The notes under the pieces were generated by a model, which did no database searches, was not told the origin of the DNA, and was given only the letters and a program-made list of their open reading frames with translations. The position numbers and the translations under genes are program-made. From an uncultured Actinomycetes bacterium (GTDB lineage: Bacteria > Actinomycetota > Acidimicrobiia > Acidimicrobiales > RAAP-2): a stretch of 64,000 nt of DNA. The DNA lies in contig CAIQGE010000026.1 in assembly GCA_903871335.1 (NCBI GenBank), positions 48,427 to 112,426 on the forward strand. The letters are read 5' to 3'. This document shows positions 7,807 through 16,520 of the stretch, piece after piece; the stretch's first letter is position 1; each line of letters opens with the position of its first letter.

Positions 7807-8808
7807 GTGGTGACACTCCCTCTTTGCTCGCAATCGTCGCCGTCGTCGACCGGTGCCGACATCGTGTTCGGCGCCCCCCATCAGCCGTCTCGGATCGGTA
7901 GCGAGACGGAACTTCGGGTGGCTCTTGGGGGCCTGAGTGGGGTCGACACGGTCGGCGCCAACGCACGTGTCGCGTCGCTCGGCACGCGTTCGCTCAAGCA
8001 AGGAACCAAGCGCGCGCTCCTTGATCTCGCCATCACCATGATCGATTTGACGACGCTCGAAGGAAACGACACGCCGGGCAAGGTGCGCTCCCTGTGCGCC
8101 AAGGCCCTTCGCCCTGATCCGAGTGACCCGACTGTGCCGTCGGTCGCCGCGGTCTGTGTCTACCCGGACCTCGTGTCCCTGGCGCGCACCACGCTCGGTG
8201 ACTCGTCGGTTGCGGTCGCGTCCGTGGCGACGGCTTTTCCGTCGGGTCGCGCCTCCATGAACGTGAAATTGGCCGACGTACGCGAGGCGGTGGCGGCCGG
8301 AGCCAATGAAATCGACATGGTGATCGATCGCGGCGCCTTCCTCTCCGGACGGTGGGGTCTCGTCTTCGACGAGATCGTCGCGGTGAAAGAAGCGTGCGGT
8401 TCGGCGCACCTCAAGGTGATTCTGGAGACTGGTGAGCTCGTGACATTGGACAATGTCCGTCGCGCCAGTTGGTTGGCCATGCTCGCCGGTGCCGATTTCA
8501 TCAAGACCTCGACCGGAAAAGTGCCCGTCGCCGCGACGCCGCCCGTGGTGCTCGTGATGCTCGAAGCCGTCCGCGACTTCGCGGAGGACACCGGCGTGCT
8601 CATTGGCGTGAAGGCGGCCGGAGGTATCCGCACGGCCAAGGACGCACTCAAGTACTTGGTGATCGTCAACGAGACGGCCGGTTCAGCGTGGTTGACGCCG
8701 GATCTCTACCGTTTCGGCGCTTCGTCGTTACTTAATGATCTTCTGATGCAGCGCGCCAAGCAGAAGAGTGGCGCCTACGTTCGACCCGACCGTTTTAGTG
8801 GAGACTGA
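7807..8808 (+). CDS. deoC: Deoxyribose-phosphate aldolase
   Basis: Cleaves 2-deoxyribose 5-phosphate to glyceraldehyde 3-phosphate and acetaldehyde in nucleoside catabolism. The TIM barrel shows all the hallmarks: M-I-D-L-T-T-L-E-G in strand 1, V-A-T-A-F-P-S-G-R, E-I-D-M-V-I-D, L-K-V-I-L-E-T-G, the Schiff-base lysine in F-I-K-T-S-T-G-K (about Lys233), and V-K-A-A-G-G-I-R. The protein is about 80 residues longer at the N-terminus than the bacterial short form, as in the class that also contains the human enzyme. The ALDH gene two bases downstream could oxidise the acetaldehyde. GTG 7798 would add three residues. Confidence 0.93.
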   Translation: MVTLPLCSQSSPSSTGADIVFGAPHQPSRIGSETELRVALGGLSGVDTVGANARVASLGTRSLKQGTKRALLDLAITMIDLTTLEGNDTPGKVRSLCAKALRPDPSDPTVPSVAAVCVYPDLVSLARTTLGDSSVAVASVATAFPSGRASMNVKLADVREAVAAGANEIDMVIDRGAFLSGRWGLVFDEIVAVKEACGSAHLKVILETGELVTLDNVRRASWLAMLAGADFIKTSTGKVPVAATPPVVLVMLEAVRDFAEDTGVLIGVKAAGGIRTAKDALKYLVIVNETAGSAWLTPDLYRFGASSLLNDLLMQRAKQKSGAYVRPDRFSGD

Positions 8809-8810
8809 CT

Positions 8811-10280
8811 ATGAGCGAACTGCAACACCAGAGTTGGTCGCGACTCAACGACCTCGAATACGCTCCGGCGCCCGAATCGGCCTCCATCGCTCGGCTACGC
8901 GATAGCTACGGACTCTTCATCGACGGAAAATTCTCTGATCCGGGTAGTCATTCTCAATTCGTCACGCTCAATCCGGCCACCGAAAAGCCACTCGCGACCG
9001 TTGCCGCGGGGTCATCGGCCGACGTGTCCCGGGCGGTCATTTCCGCTCGGCGTGCGTACGACCAGGTGTGGTCGAACATGCCCGGAAAAGAGCGGGCGAA
9101 ATACCTTTTCCGCATTGCCCGACTGATCCAAGAACGAGCCCGCGAGCTCGCGGTCGTGGAAACCTTGGATAACGGAAAGCCGATTAGGGAGTCCCGCGAC
9201 GTCGACATTCCGCTCGCGGCGGCCCACTTCTTCTATTACGCCGGCTGGGCGGACAAATTGGATCACGCGGGGTTTGGACCGAATCCCCAGCCCCTTGGCG
9301 TTGCGGGGCAGATCATTCCGTGGAACTTCCCGCTCCTGATGGCGGCGTGGAAGCTCGCTCCGGCGTTGGCGGCGGGTAATACGTGTGTTCTCAAGCCCGC
9401 GGAAACCACGCCCTTGAGTGCGCTGATTCTGGCGGAAATTCTCCAACAGGCCGACTTGCCGCCCGGAGTAGTCAATATCGTGACCGGCGACGGAGCAACG
9501 GGTGCGGCACTGGTGTCGCACCCCGGCATTGACAAGATTGCGTTCACCGGTTCGACCGAGGTGGGTCGCCGCATCCAGCGCGAACTCGCTCCGTCGGGTA
9601 CTCATCTCACGTTGGAACTCGGCGGCAAGGGCGCCAATATTGTTTTTGAGGACGCACCCATCGATCAAGCCATCGAGGGCATCATCGACGGCATTTTCTT
9701 CAATCAGGGTCACGTCTGCTGCGCGGGCTCTCGACTCCTCGTTCAGGAGTCGGTCGCGAGCGACGTGCAGCGGCGACTCATTCGTCGTGTGGAGCAACTG
9801 CGCGTCGGCGATCCAATGGACAAGAACACCGACGTGGGCGCGATCAATTCAGCCGAACAATTGTCTCGCATCAACGAACTTGTCGACGCCGGTGTGGCCG
9901 AGGGCGCGACACGTTATTCCAATTCGTGCGATGTCCCGGACGCCGGCTACTGGTTCAACCCAACCGTGTTCACTGAGGTATCCCAAACGCACCGAATCGC
10001 GCGCGAGGAGATTTTTGGTCCCGTCCTCTCGGTTCTCACCTTCCGCACGCCCGAAGAAGCGGTGGCCAAGGCCAATAACACCCAGTACGGGTTGGCGTGT
10101 GGCGTGTGGAGTGAAAAGGGGAGCCGCACGTTGTGGGTCGCCGAGCGCCTGCGCGCGGGAGTGATCTGGTCCAACACGTACAACAAGTTCGATCCGACGA
10201 GTCCCTTCGGGGGAGTTCGTGAGTCGGGATTCGGTCGCGAGGGTGGCCGCCACGGTCTGGAGGCGTACCTCAATGTCTAA
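8811..10280 (+). CDS. Aldehyde dehydrogenase, full length
   Basis: A 489-residue NAD(P)-dependent aldehyde dehydrogenase. Seen in order: the P-W-N-F-P-L substrate and cofactor segment, K-P-A-E-T-T-P, the F-T-G-S-T-E-V-G cofactor loop, catalytic Glu in L-E-L-G-G-K, and catalytic Cys (about residue 303) in G-H-V-C-C-A-G-S-R. The C-terminal E-E-I-F-G-P-V motif is present. It starts two bases after deoC and overlaps the next ALDH-like gene, so it is cotranscribed. Oxidation of the acetaldehyde released by DeoC is the natural inference. The substrate is not proven by sequence. Confidence 0.9.
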   Translation: MSELQHQSWSRLNDLEYAPAPESASIARLRDSYGLFIDGKFSDPGSHSQFVTLNPATEKPLATVAAGSSADVSRAVISARRAYDQVWSNMPGKERAKYLFRIARLIQERARELAVVETLDNGKPIRESRDVDIPLAAAHFFYYAGWADKLDHAGFGPNPQPLGVAGQIIPWNFPLLMAAWKLAPALAAGNTCVLKPAETTPLSALILAEILQQADLPPGVVNIVTGDGATGAALVSHPGIDKIAFTGSTEVGRRIQRELAPSGTHLTLELGGKGANIVFEDAPIDQAIEGIIDGIFFNQGHVCCAGSRLLVQESVASDVQRRLIRRVEQLRVGDPMDKNTDVGAINSAEQLSRINELVDAGVAEGATRYSNSCDVPDAGYWFNPTVFTEVSQTHRIAREEIFGPVLSVLTFRTPEEAVAKANNTQYGLACGVWSEKGSRTLWVAERLRAGVIWSNTYNKFDPTSPFGGVRESGFGREGGRHGLEAYLNV

Positions 10281-11139
10281 TGAGCGACTCGACGTACGAA
10301 AGACCTACAAGTTGTTGATCAATGGCGCATTCCCACGTTCGGAATCGGGGCGCAGCTACGAAGTGACGTCCAGTGCGGGAGCGTTCCTCGGGAACGTGTC
10401 GTGGGCGTCACGCAAGGACGTGCGCGAGGCCGTGATCGCGGCGCGTGCTGCTCTTTCCAAATGGTCGGGGGCCACCGCCTACAACCGGGGTCAGGTGCTC
10501 TACCGGATCGCCGAGATGATGGAGTCGCGTCGCGACGAATTCGCGGCCTACGTCGCGGCGAGCGAGTCGCTCAATGACCGTGAATCGCAGTCCGTGGTCA
10601 ACGAGACCATTGATCGCATCGTGTGGTACGCCGGATGGACGGACAAGGTCGCTCAAGTCCTGGGTGGCACCAATCCGGTGGCCGGCCCCTTCTTCAATTT
10701 CTCGATTCCCACGCCGACGGGCGTGATCGGCGTTCTCGCGCCGCAAGATTCCTCGCTGCTCGGTTTTGTGTCGTCGGTCCTGCCCGCGCTGGCCGTCGGC
10801 AACACCGTCGTCGCCGTCTCTTCCGAAAGGCGCCCGATTCCAGCTGTTCTTCTCGGCGAGATCACCGCCACCGCTGATGTTCCCGCGGGCGTGCTCAATA
10901 TTCTCTCGGGCGTCGCCAGCGAACTCGGTCCGGTACTGGCGACACACGAAGATGTGGACGGTCTCGATCTGACGGGCGCCGGCGACCTCGCTGGAACATT
11001 GGCCGCTGACGCCGCGACGTCGATCAAGCGTGTGTTTCGACCCACGGCACTGGACCTCGATTGGTCGGCGTCACCGGGAACGCGTCGTCTTCGGGCTTTC
11101 GTGGAGACCTCGACGGTGTGGCACACCGTGGGTCAATAG
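10273..11139 (+). CDS. Truncated aldehyde dehydrogenase-like protein
   Basis: A 288-residue protein related to the N-terminal cofactor-binding half of aldehyde dehydrogenases (Y-K-L-L-I-N-G-A-F, T-P-T-G-V-I-G-V-L-A-P, A-L-A-V-G-N-T-V-V). It stops before the catalytic Cys domain, and the catalytic Glu segment is degenerate. ATG 10273 overlaps the preceding ALDH by eight bases. The frame extends upstream to GTG 10219, but that part reads through the previous gene. As far as I recall, many actinobacterial deoC clusters carry a second ALDH-like gene, so a non-catalytic partner or regulatory subunit is more likely than decay. Confidence 0.75.
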   Translation: MSNERLDVRKTYKLLINGAFPRSESGRSYEVTSSAGAFLGNVSWASRKDVREAVIAARAALSKWSGATAYNRGQVLYRIAEMMESRRDEFAAYVAASESLNDRESQSVVNETIDRIVWYAGWTDKVAQVLGGTNPVAGPFFNFSIPTPTGVIGVLAPQDSSLLGFVSSVLPALAVGNTVVAVSSERRPIPAVLLGEITATADVPAGVLNILSGVASELGPVLATHEDVDGLDLTGAGDLAGTLAADAATSIKRVFRPTALDLDWSASPGTRRLRAFVETSTVWHTVGQ

Positions 11140-11166
11140 TTCGCACTTCATTCTGCAGGAGGAATC

Positions 11167-11991
11167 ATGACCATCGACAACGCGTACGCCACCGCTCAAC
11201 GTGCCGCCGACGAACTTCGGAGTCGGTGCGGTGTGGATGCATTCGACGTAGCCGTCGTCCTCGGATCAGGGTGGAAGGAAGCGTCCGAGACGATGGGCTC
11301 ACCCCTCGGTGAGGTGGCCACCACGGACCTACCGGGCTTCGTGAAGCCCACCGTGCCAGGTCACCAAGGTCGCATCTTCGCCCTCAACGTGGGTGGCAAG
11401 AGTGTGGCCATGATCTCCGGTCGGGTACATCTCTACGAGGGCAATACGGCGGCGAATGTCGCTCACCCCGTACGTACCGCAATCCTGGCGGGGGCGCGCA
11501 CGGTGGTCTTAACGAATGCGGCGGGCAGTATTGACCCCGACCACGGTCCGGGCACCGTTGTCACGATTGCGGACCACCTCAATCTCACCGCCACCTCGCC
11601 CATGGAGGGTGACCTACCGCCGGACGGATTTGGTTCACGATTCGTGGACCTCTCCAATCTCTACGACGCCGAGGCGCGAGCGACGATTGCGCGACTGGCG
11701 CCGGGTACGCCCGAGGGTGTCTACGCCGGCCTGCGCGGTCCTCACTACGAGACGCCCGCCGAAATTCGCATGCTGCGAACCATGGGTGCGTCATTAGTCG
11801 GCATGTCGACGGTGCTCGAAGCCATTTCCGCTCGACACCTCGACGCTCGCGTCGTGGGACTCAGTCTGGTGACTAATTACGCGGCGGGAGTATCGGCGGC
11901 GCCGCTCAATCACCTCGAAGTCCTCGACGCCGGTCGCGACGCCGCCCGTGGTTTGTCCGACCTCATGGCGACCTTGCTACCCGCTTTGTAA
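11167..11991 (+). CDS. punA: Purine-nucleoside phosphorylase (trimeric type)
   Basis: Phosphorolyses (deoxy)inosine and guanosine to the base and (deoxy)ribose 1-phosphate. The 274-residue length and the motifs fit the low-molecular-mass trimeric class: V-V-L-G-S-G-W, G-R-V-H-L-Y-E-G phosphate site, L-T-N-A-A-G-S-I, G-P-H-Y-E-T-P-A-E, G-M-S-T, and V-T-N-Y-A-A-G with the Asn that selects 6-oxopurines. It has a strong AGGAGGAA ribosome binding site just before ATG 11167 and sits two bases from the mutase gene. M. tuberculosis keeps the same pairing (Rv3307-Rv3308). Confidence 0.93.
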   Translation: MTIDNAYATAQRAADELRSRCGVDAFDVAVVLGSGWKEASETMGSPLGEVATTDLPGFVKPTVPGHQGRIFALNVGGKSVAMISGRVHLYEGNTAANVAHPVRTAILAGARTVVLTNAAGSIDPDHGPGTVVTIADHLNLTATSPMEGDLPPDGFGSRFVDLSNLYDAEARATIARLAPGTPEGVYAGLRGPHYETPAEIRMLRTMGASLVGMSTVLEAISARHLDARVVGLSLVTNYAAGVSAAPLNHLEVLDAGRDAARGLSDLMATLLPAL

Positions 11992-11993
11992 CG

Positions 11994-13667
11994 ATGGACG
12001 ACCTCGCTACGACGGTCCGCGACTGGATTGCCGCCGATCCTGATCCCGCCACTCGCCGGGAGCTCGAAGATCTCCTCGCGATTGGTAACAGCGACGAACT
12101 CGCTCGGCGCTTTGATGCACCGCTGCGCTTCGGTACCGCCGGACTTCGCGGTCACGTCGAGGCGGGTCCCGGAGGAATGAACCGGTTGACGGTTCGTCGC
12201 GCGACGCAGGGAGTTGCTGGTTGGCTGCGCGCGATGGGGCCTGAAATGGTCGCCCGTGGCGTCGTCGTCGGACGAGATGCTCGTCGAGGTTCCGAGGATT
12301 TCAACGACGAAGTTGTCGCCGTATTGCTCGGCGCGGGAATCCCCGTCTTTGAGATGCCGCGACCGTTGCCGACACCTCTCGTGGCCTTCGCGGTGCGCGG
12401 CCTACACGCGGCCGCGGGCATCATGATCACCGCGAGCCACAATCCGCCCGACGACAACGGCTACAAGCTCTACGACCACGACGGCGCACAAATCATCCCC
12501 CCGCACGACGAGATTGTCGAAGTTGGCATGCGTGATGCCGGGGAACCCGTCCTCGGGGCTCGTGGCAGTGACCTGCACCAGCATTTGGGTCACGACATCG
12601 TCGACGCGTACGTGGCGCACATGGCCGCGAACCACGGTCTTTCAACACCGAGTGCGCTTCGCATTGCCTACACCCCGCTGCACGGCGTCGGGGGCGAGAC
12701 GGCCACAGCTCTTCTCAACCGGTCGGGGTTCCGTCACGTGGACATCACCACAACCCAGTTCCAGCCGGATCCGGCGTTTCCAACCTTGCCCTTCCCGAAT
12801 CCTGAAGAACCAGGCGCTCTCGACCACGTCATGGCCGTCGCGACGGCTGCGAACGCCGATCTGGTCATTGCCAATGACCCCGACGCCGATCGACTGGGTG
12901 CCGCGATTCCCACCGCTACGGGAGAATGGCGAGCCTTGCGCGGCGACGAGATCGGCTGGCTACTCGGGGCGGCCACGCTCCGGCGTGGCGTGGCGGACGG
13001 CGACGTGATCGCGACGACGATCGTGTCGTCGTCAATGTTGTCGCGTATGGCGGCCGTGGCCGGGGTGCCATTTTCTGAGACACTCACGGGATTCAAATGG
13101 ATTTCGCGAGCGGGCTGGTCCGCGGGCGGATCACTCGCCTTCGGGTACGAAGAAGCACTCGGGTACGCGGTCGATCCGGCGGTCGCGGACAAGGACGGAA
13201 TGTCCGCCGCGGTCGTGCTGGCGCGACTCGCCCACGAGCTCTCGCTGGAGGGCCGCACGCTGGGCGACCTCTTGGATGATCTCGCCTGCGAACATGGCGT
13301 GCACGCTGTTGACGCACTCACGGTGCGCTACAGCGGGGCAAACTACGCGGCCGTCATCGCGGCGAGCCTGGCTCGTCTCCGCTCCGCACCACCCGAATCT
13401 CTCGGTGGACTCGGCGTCAGCGAGGTGGTGGACCTCGCCACGGGTCTTCACGGTCTACCGCCGACCGAAGGTCTCTTGCTGCGACTCGGTGAGCGTGGTC
13501 GGGTGGTGGTTCGTCCCTCGGGCACCGAGCCCAAACTGAAGAGCTACCTCGAGGTCACCTCCGCGCCCCTCCAGCGAGACGATTTGGCGACGCGACGCGA
13601 CGACACGTCACGCCTGCTGGCCGCGGTGAAAGAAGATCTCGGCCGCGTACTGCAGGCGACGACTTAG
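11994..13667 (+). CDS. Phosphohexomutase-family enzyme, probable phosphopentomutase
   Basis: A 557-residue alpha-D-phosphohexomutase family protein. The phosphoserine loop T-A-S-H-N-P-P (Ser148), the metal loop N-D-P-D-A-D-R (Asp295, 297, 299), G-F-K-W-I in the sugar-binding region, G-Y-E-E-A-L-G-Y and the C-terminal phosphate site R-P-S-G-T-E-P-K are all present. The family covers glucose, mannose and pentose phosphates. Its position between purine nucleoside phosphorylase and adenosine deaminase, and its similarity to PmmB of mycobacteria, favour interconversion of (deoxy)ribose 1- and 5-phosphate, which feeds DeoC. Its stop overlaps that of the convergent add gene in TTAG. Confidence 0.85.
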   Translation: MDDLATTVRDWIAADPDPATRRELEDLLAIGNSDELARRFDAPLRFGTAGLRGHVEAGPGGMNRLTVRRATQGVAGWLRAMGPEMVARGVVVGRDARRGSEDFNDEVVAVLLGAGIPVFEMPRPLPTPLVAFAVRGLHAAAGIMITASHNPPDDNGYKLYDHDGAQIIPPHDEIVEVGMRDAGEPVLGARGSDLHQHLGHDIVDAYVAHMAANHGLSTPSALRIAYTPLHGVGGETATALLNRSGFRHVDITTTQFQPDPAFPTLPFPNPEEPGALDHVMAVATAANADLVIANDPDADRLGAAIPTATGEWRALRGDEIGWLLGAATLRRGVADGDVIATTIVSSSMLSRMAAVAGVPFSETLTGFKWISRAGWSAGGSLAFGYEEALGYAVDPAVADKDGMSAAVVLARLAHELSLEGRTLGDLLDDLACEHGVHAVDALTVRYSGANYAAVIAASLARLRSAPPESLGGLGVSEVVDLATGLHGLPPTEGLLLRLGERGRVVVRPSGTEPKLKSYLEVTSAPLQRDDLATRRDDTSRLLAAVKEDLGRVLQATT

Positions 13668-14764
13668 GCTTCGGTCTCCAAGGCGAGCGCGGCGTAGCCG
13701 GGCTTGATGATCGTGTTGATGATCTCGAGTCGTTGATCGAAGGGGTCAAACGCACTCTTCATGGCGTTGAGCGTCATCCACTGAATATCGTCCAAGGTCC
13801 AATCGAAGGCCTTGGCGCACACGTCGAACTCGCTCGTGAGGGAGATGCCACTCATGAGGCGATTGTCCGTATTCATGGTGACGCGGAAGCGCAGTCGCTT
13901 GAGCAGGTCGATGGGGTGTTCCTCAATGGACTTCGCCGCTCCCGTGTGTACGTTCGACGTCGGGCACAGTTCGAGCGGCACGCGGCGGTCACGCACGAGG
14001 GACGCGAGTCGGCCGAGGTCGTGCGTGCCGTCGCCTCGCTCACGAATGTCGTCCACGATGCGCACGCCGTGTCCGAGACGTTCGGCGCTGCACCACTGGA
14101 GCGCCTCCCAAATGCTCGGGAGCCCGAAGGCCTCGCCCGCGTGCAAGGTGATGTGAAAGTTCTCGCGCTGTACGTACTGAAAAGCATCCAGGTGTTGCGT
14201 CGGTGGAAATCCCTTTTCCGGGCCCGCGACATCGAAACCCGCGACACCCTGGTCACGGTGACGCACCGCTAGTTCGGCGATTTCCAAACTCCGCGCGGCT
14301 TGGCGCATGGCGGACAGGAGGGCGCGAACAACAATGGGGTGACCTTCGGCCGCCGCGAGGGCGGAGCCGTGGGCGAAACCTTCGAGGACCGTTTCGACGA
14401 TCTCGTCAAGGAGGAGACCTTGATTGGTGTGCAACTCGGGAGCGAAGCGAACTTCGGCATAGACAACGCCGTCGCGCGCGAGATCGAGGGCGGCTTCACT
14501 GGCGACGCGGTGGAGCGATTCGCGCGTCTGCATGACGGCGGTGGTGTGGGCGAAGCCCGCGAGATAACGAACGAGGTCGGTGTCGGGCTCGTCGGCCACG
14601 AACCAGCGCCCGAGCTCCTCTGGATCCGACGTGGGTAGGCCCTGGTAGTTGGCCGCGTCGGCGAGTTCAATGATGGTTGACGGACGAAGTCCACCGTCGA
14701 GATGGTCGTGCAGGAGGACTTTCGGTGCGCGTCGGATGGTTTCGGTGCTTACAACGTGTGACAT
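13664..14764 (-). CDS. add: Adenosine deaminase
   Basis: Converts (deoxy)adenosine to (deoxy)inosine, which the neighbouring phosphorylase can use. Zinc and catalytic motifs are visible in order: H-D-H-L-D-G-G-L (His-x-His), H-A-G-E-A-F-G with catalytic Glu, L-G-H-G-V-R-I, C-P-T-S-N-V-H-T-G and M-N-T-D-N-R-L-M. The last has Asp-Asn where many homologues have Asp-Asp or Asp-Pro. The 366-residue length is typical. The start is ATG 14764 with a TAGCCT box six bases upstream and no ribosome binding site. It follows deoA on the same strand, 33 bp away. Confidence 0.92.
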   Translation of the reverse strand: MSHVVSTETIRRAPKVLLHDHLDGGLRPSTIIELADAANYQGLPTSDPEELGRWFVADEPDTDLVRYLAGFAHTTAVMQTRESLHRVASEAALDLARDGVVYAEVRFAPELHTNQGLLLDEIVETVLEGFAHGSALAAAEGHPIVVRALLSAMRQAARSLEIAELAVRHRDQGVAGFDVAGPEKGFPPTQHLDAFQYVQRENFHITLHAGEAFGLPSIWEALQWCSAERLGHGVRIVDDIRERGDGTHDLGRLASLVRDRRVPLELCPTSNVHTGAAKSIEEHPIDLLKRLRFRVTMNTDNRLMSGISLTSEFDVCAKAFDWTLDDIQWMTLNAMKSAFDPFDQRLEIINTIIKPGYAALALETEA

Positions 14765-14770
14765 AACGAA

Positions 14771-14776
14771 AGGCTA
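14771..14776 (-). promoter_or_regulatory. Leaderless -10 box of add (TAGCCT)
   Basis: On the minus strand TAGCCT is followed by TTCGTT and then ATG 14764. The six-base spacing matches the pattern seen at many other starts in this window, so add may have its own promoter besides readthrough from deoA. Confidence 0.45.
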
Positions 14777-14797
14777 GTCACCGCACGGGGCATATGA

Positions 14798-16081
14798 CTA
14801 GGACTTCGCCACTCGTTCGATGAGCAGGGGAGTCGGTGAGGCTGCCTGGTCGCTGATCACAAACGCATCACGCAGGGCCTCGCGGCCCAGCGCCAAATGT
14901 GCTTCGTCATCGGCGTGCAACTCGAATAACGGCTGGCCTTGTTCCACGATGTCGCCCTCGCGAACGAGTGTGAGGACCCCGGCGGCAGTCGACACGGCGT
15001 CCTCCTTGCGCGCTCGGCCCGCTCCTAAGCGCCAGGCGGCCACGCCGACTTCAAAGGCGTCAATCGACGTCACAATGCCGTCACGAGTTGCCACGAGTTC
15101 CTCACGCTGTGCCGCGACGGGCATGACCGCATCGGGGTCACCGCCCTGTGCTGCAATCATGTCGCGATACACGCGGTACGCCGAGCCATCAGCCAATTTC
15201 TCGGCGGGATCAACGTCGATTCCCACGAGCGCGACCATTTCGCGGGCGAGGGCCAGCGTGAGATCGATGATGTCCTGCGGACCACCACCCGTCAGGACCT
15301 CGACTGACTCCGTCACTTCGAGGCCGTTTCCCGCCGCGCGGCCGAGCGGGGCGTCCATCGCGGTCAATTGGGCGACGGTCTTGACACCGTGGCCTTCTCC
15401 GAGGGCCACCATCGTGCGGGCGAGCTCGCTCGCGCGCTCACGGGTCTTCATGAACGCGCCGCGTCCGACCTTGACGTCGAGGAGGAGCGCCCCTGTGCCC
15501 TCCGCGATCTTCTTCGACATGATGGACGCTGAAATCAGGGGAATGGATTCAACCGTGCCGGTCACGTCGCGAAGCGAATACAACTTGCGGTCGGCCGGTG
15601 CGAGTCCGTCACCGGCTGCGCAAATGACGGCGCCGACGGACTCCAGTTGATCCAGTACTTCGCGGTTCGTCAGCACGGCCCGCCAACCCGGAATCGCCTC
15701 GAGCTTGTCGAGCGTGCCTCCGGTGTGTCCCAGTCCACGACCCGACAACTGTGGAACGGCGGCACCACAGGCGGCCACCAACGGAGCGAGGATGAGCGAA
15801 ATCTTGTCGCCCACGCCACCCGTCGAGTGCTTATCAACGGTCGGACGCGAGAGCGACGAGAGATCGAGTCGTTCACCGGAGGCGATCATCACGTCCGTCC
15901 AGTTCGCGAGTTCCGCTTCGTTCAGTCCACGAAACACGATGGCCATTAAGAGCGCCGACATCTGCTCCTCGGCGACCTGACCGGCCACGTAGGCGTCGAG
16001 CACCCACGTGATGGCGTCGTTGCTCAGCACCTCGTTGTCGCGCTTGGCCCGAATAATGTCGACGGCCGCAAAAGCGCTCAC
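14798..16081 (-). CDS. deoA: Thymidine/pyrimidine-nucleoside phosphorylase
   Basis: Phosphorolyses thymidine and deoxyuridine to the base and deoxyribose 1-phosphate. The 427-residue protein begins with a helical domain containing D-I-I-R-A-K-R-D-N-E. It carries the phosphate-binding glycine loop D-K-H-S-T-G-G-V-G-D-K, then S-G-R-G-L-G-H-T-G-G-T-L-D-K-L and the D-V-K-V-G-R-G-A-F-M-K motif. Its ATG overlaps the cdd stop (16078-16081), so deamination and phosphorolysis of pyrimidine nucleosides are coupled. M. tuberculosis has the same order (cdd, deoA, then add). Confidence 0.93.
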   Translation of the reverse strand: MSAFAAVDIIRAKRDNEVLSNDAITWVLDAYVAGQVAEEQMSALLMAIVFRGLNEAELANWTDVMIASGERLDLSSLSRPTVDKHSTGGVGDKISLILAPLVAACGAAVPQLSGRGLGHTGGTLDKLEAIPGWRAVLTNREVLDQLESVGAVICAAGDGLAPADRKLYSLRDVTGTVESIPLISASIMSKKIAEGTGALLLDVKVGRGAFMKTRERASELARTMVALGEGHGVKTVAQLTAMDAPLGRAAGNGLEVTESVEVLTGGGPQDIIDLTLALAREMVALVGIDVDPAEKLADGSAYRVYRDMIAAQGGDPDAVMPVAAQREELVATRDGIVTSIDAFEVGVAAWRLGAGRARKEDAVSTAAGVLTLVREGDIVEQGQPLFELHADDEAHLALGREALRDAFVISDQAASPTPLLIERVAKS

Positions 16082-16494
16082 GCGTTACTCCGCGTATCGA
16101 GGTCATCGGGTCCAAAGGCATCCGGCAACAATTGATCGAGCCGCTTGGGTTCCGCGCCCTCGCCACTATCGATCAACAATTTCGCGCCGCCGTGCTCGAA
16201 GAGCAGCTGACGACAGCGTCCACAGGGTGCGAGAGGTGCTCCATCGCCGGCCACGACCGCGACCGCGACGAGTTCGCCACCGCCGCAGCGGGCCAGATCT
16301 CCAAGGAGGGAGCACTCGGCGCACAAGGTCAGGCCGTAACTCGCATTTTCGATATTGCAGCCTTCGACAACGGTGCCGTGGCTCGTCAGGGCGGCCGCGC
16401 CCACGGTGACTCGTGAGTACGGGGCGTAGGACTTCGTGGCGCTCTGACGAGCGCGCTCACGTAGCTCTACCCAGTTGATTTCGAGGGTGTCCAT
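16078..16494 (-). CDS. cdd: Cytidine deaminase (tetrameric type)
   Basis: Deaminates (deoxy)cytidine to (deoxy)uridine. At 138 residues it matches the tetrameric class. C-A-E-C-S gives a zinc-ligand Cys and the catalytic Glu, and P-C-G-R-C-R-Q-L-L gives the other two zinc cysteines. The F-like loop Y-A-P-Y-S and the N-I-E-N-A-S-Y-G substrate motif are also present. It is the first gene of the cdd-deoA-add unit, is divergent from psuG, and starts only 27 bp from it. Confidence 0.93.
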   Translation of the reverse strand: MDTLEINWVELRERARQSATKSYAPYSRVTVGAAALTSHGTVVEGCNIENASYGLTLCAECSLLGDLARCGGGELVAVAVVAGDGAPLAPCGRCRQLLFEHGGAKLLIDSGEGAEPKRLDQLLPDAFGPDDLDTRSNA

Positions 16495-16501
16495 AGGGCT
16501 A

Positions 16502-16507
16502 ACAGTA
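16502..16507 (-). promoter_or_regulatory. Leaderless -10 box of cdd (TACTGT)
   Basis: On the minus strand TACTGT lies seven bases before ATG 16494. The divergent psuG start is at 16521, so the promoter of either gene overlaps the other's start region. Confidence 0.45.
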
Positions 16508-16520
16508 CACTTCGGAAATT

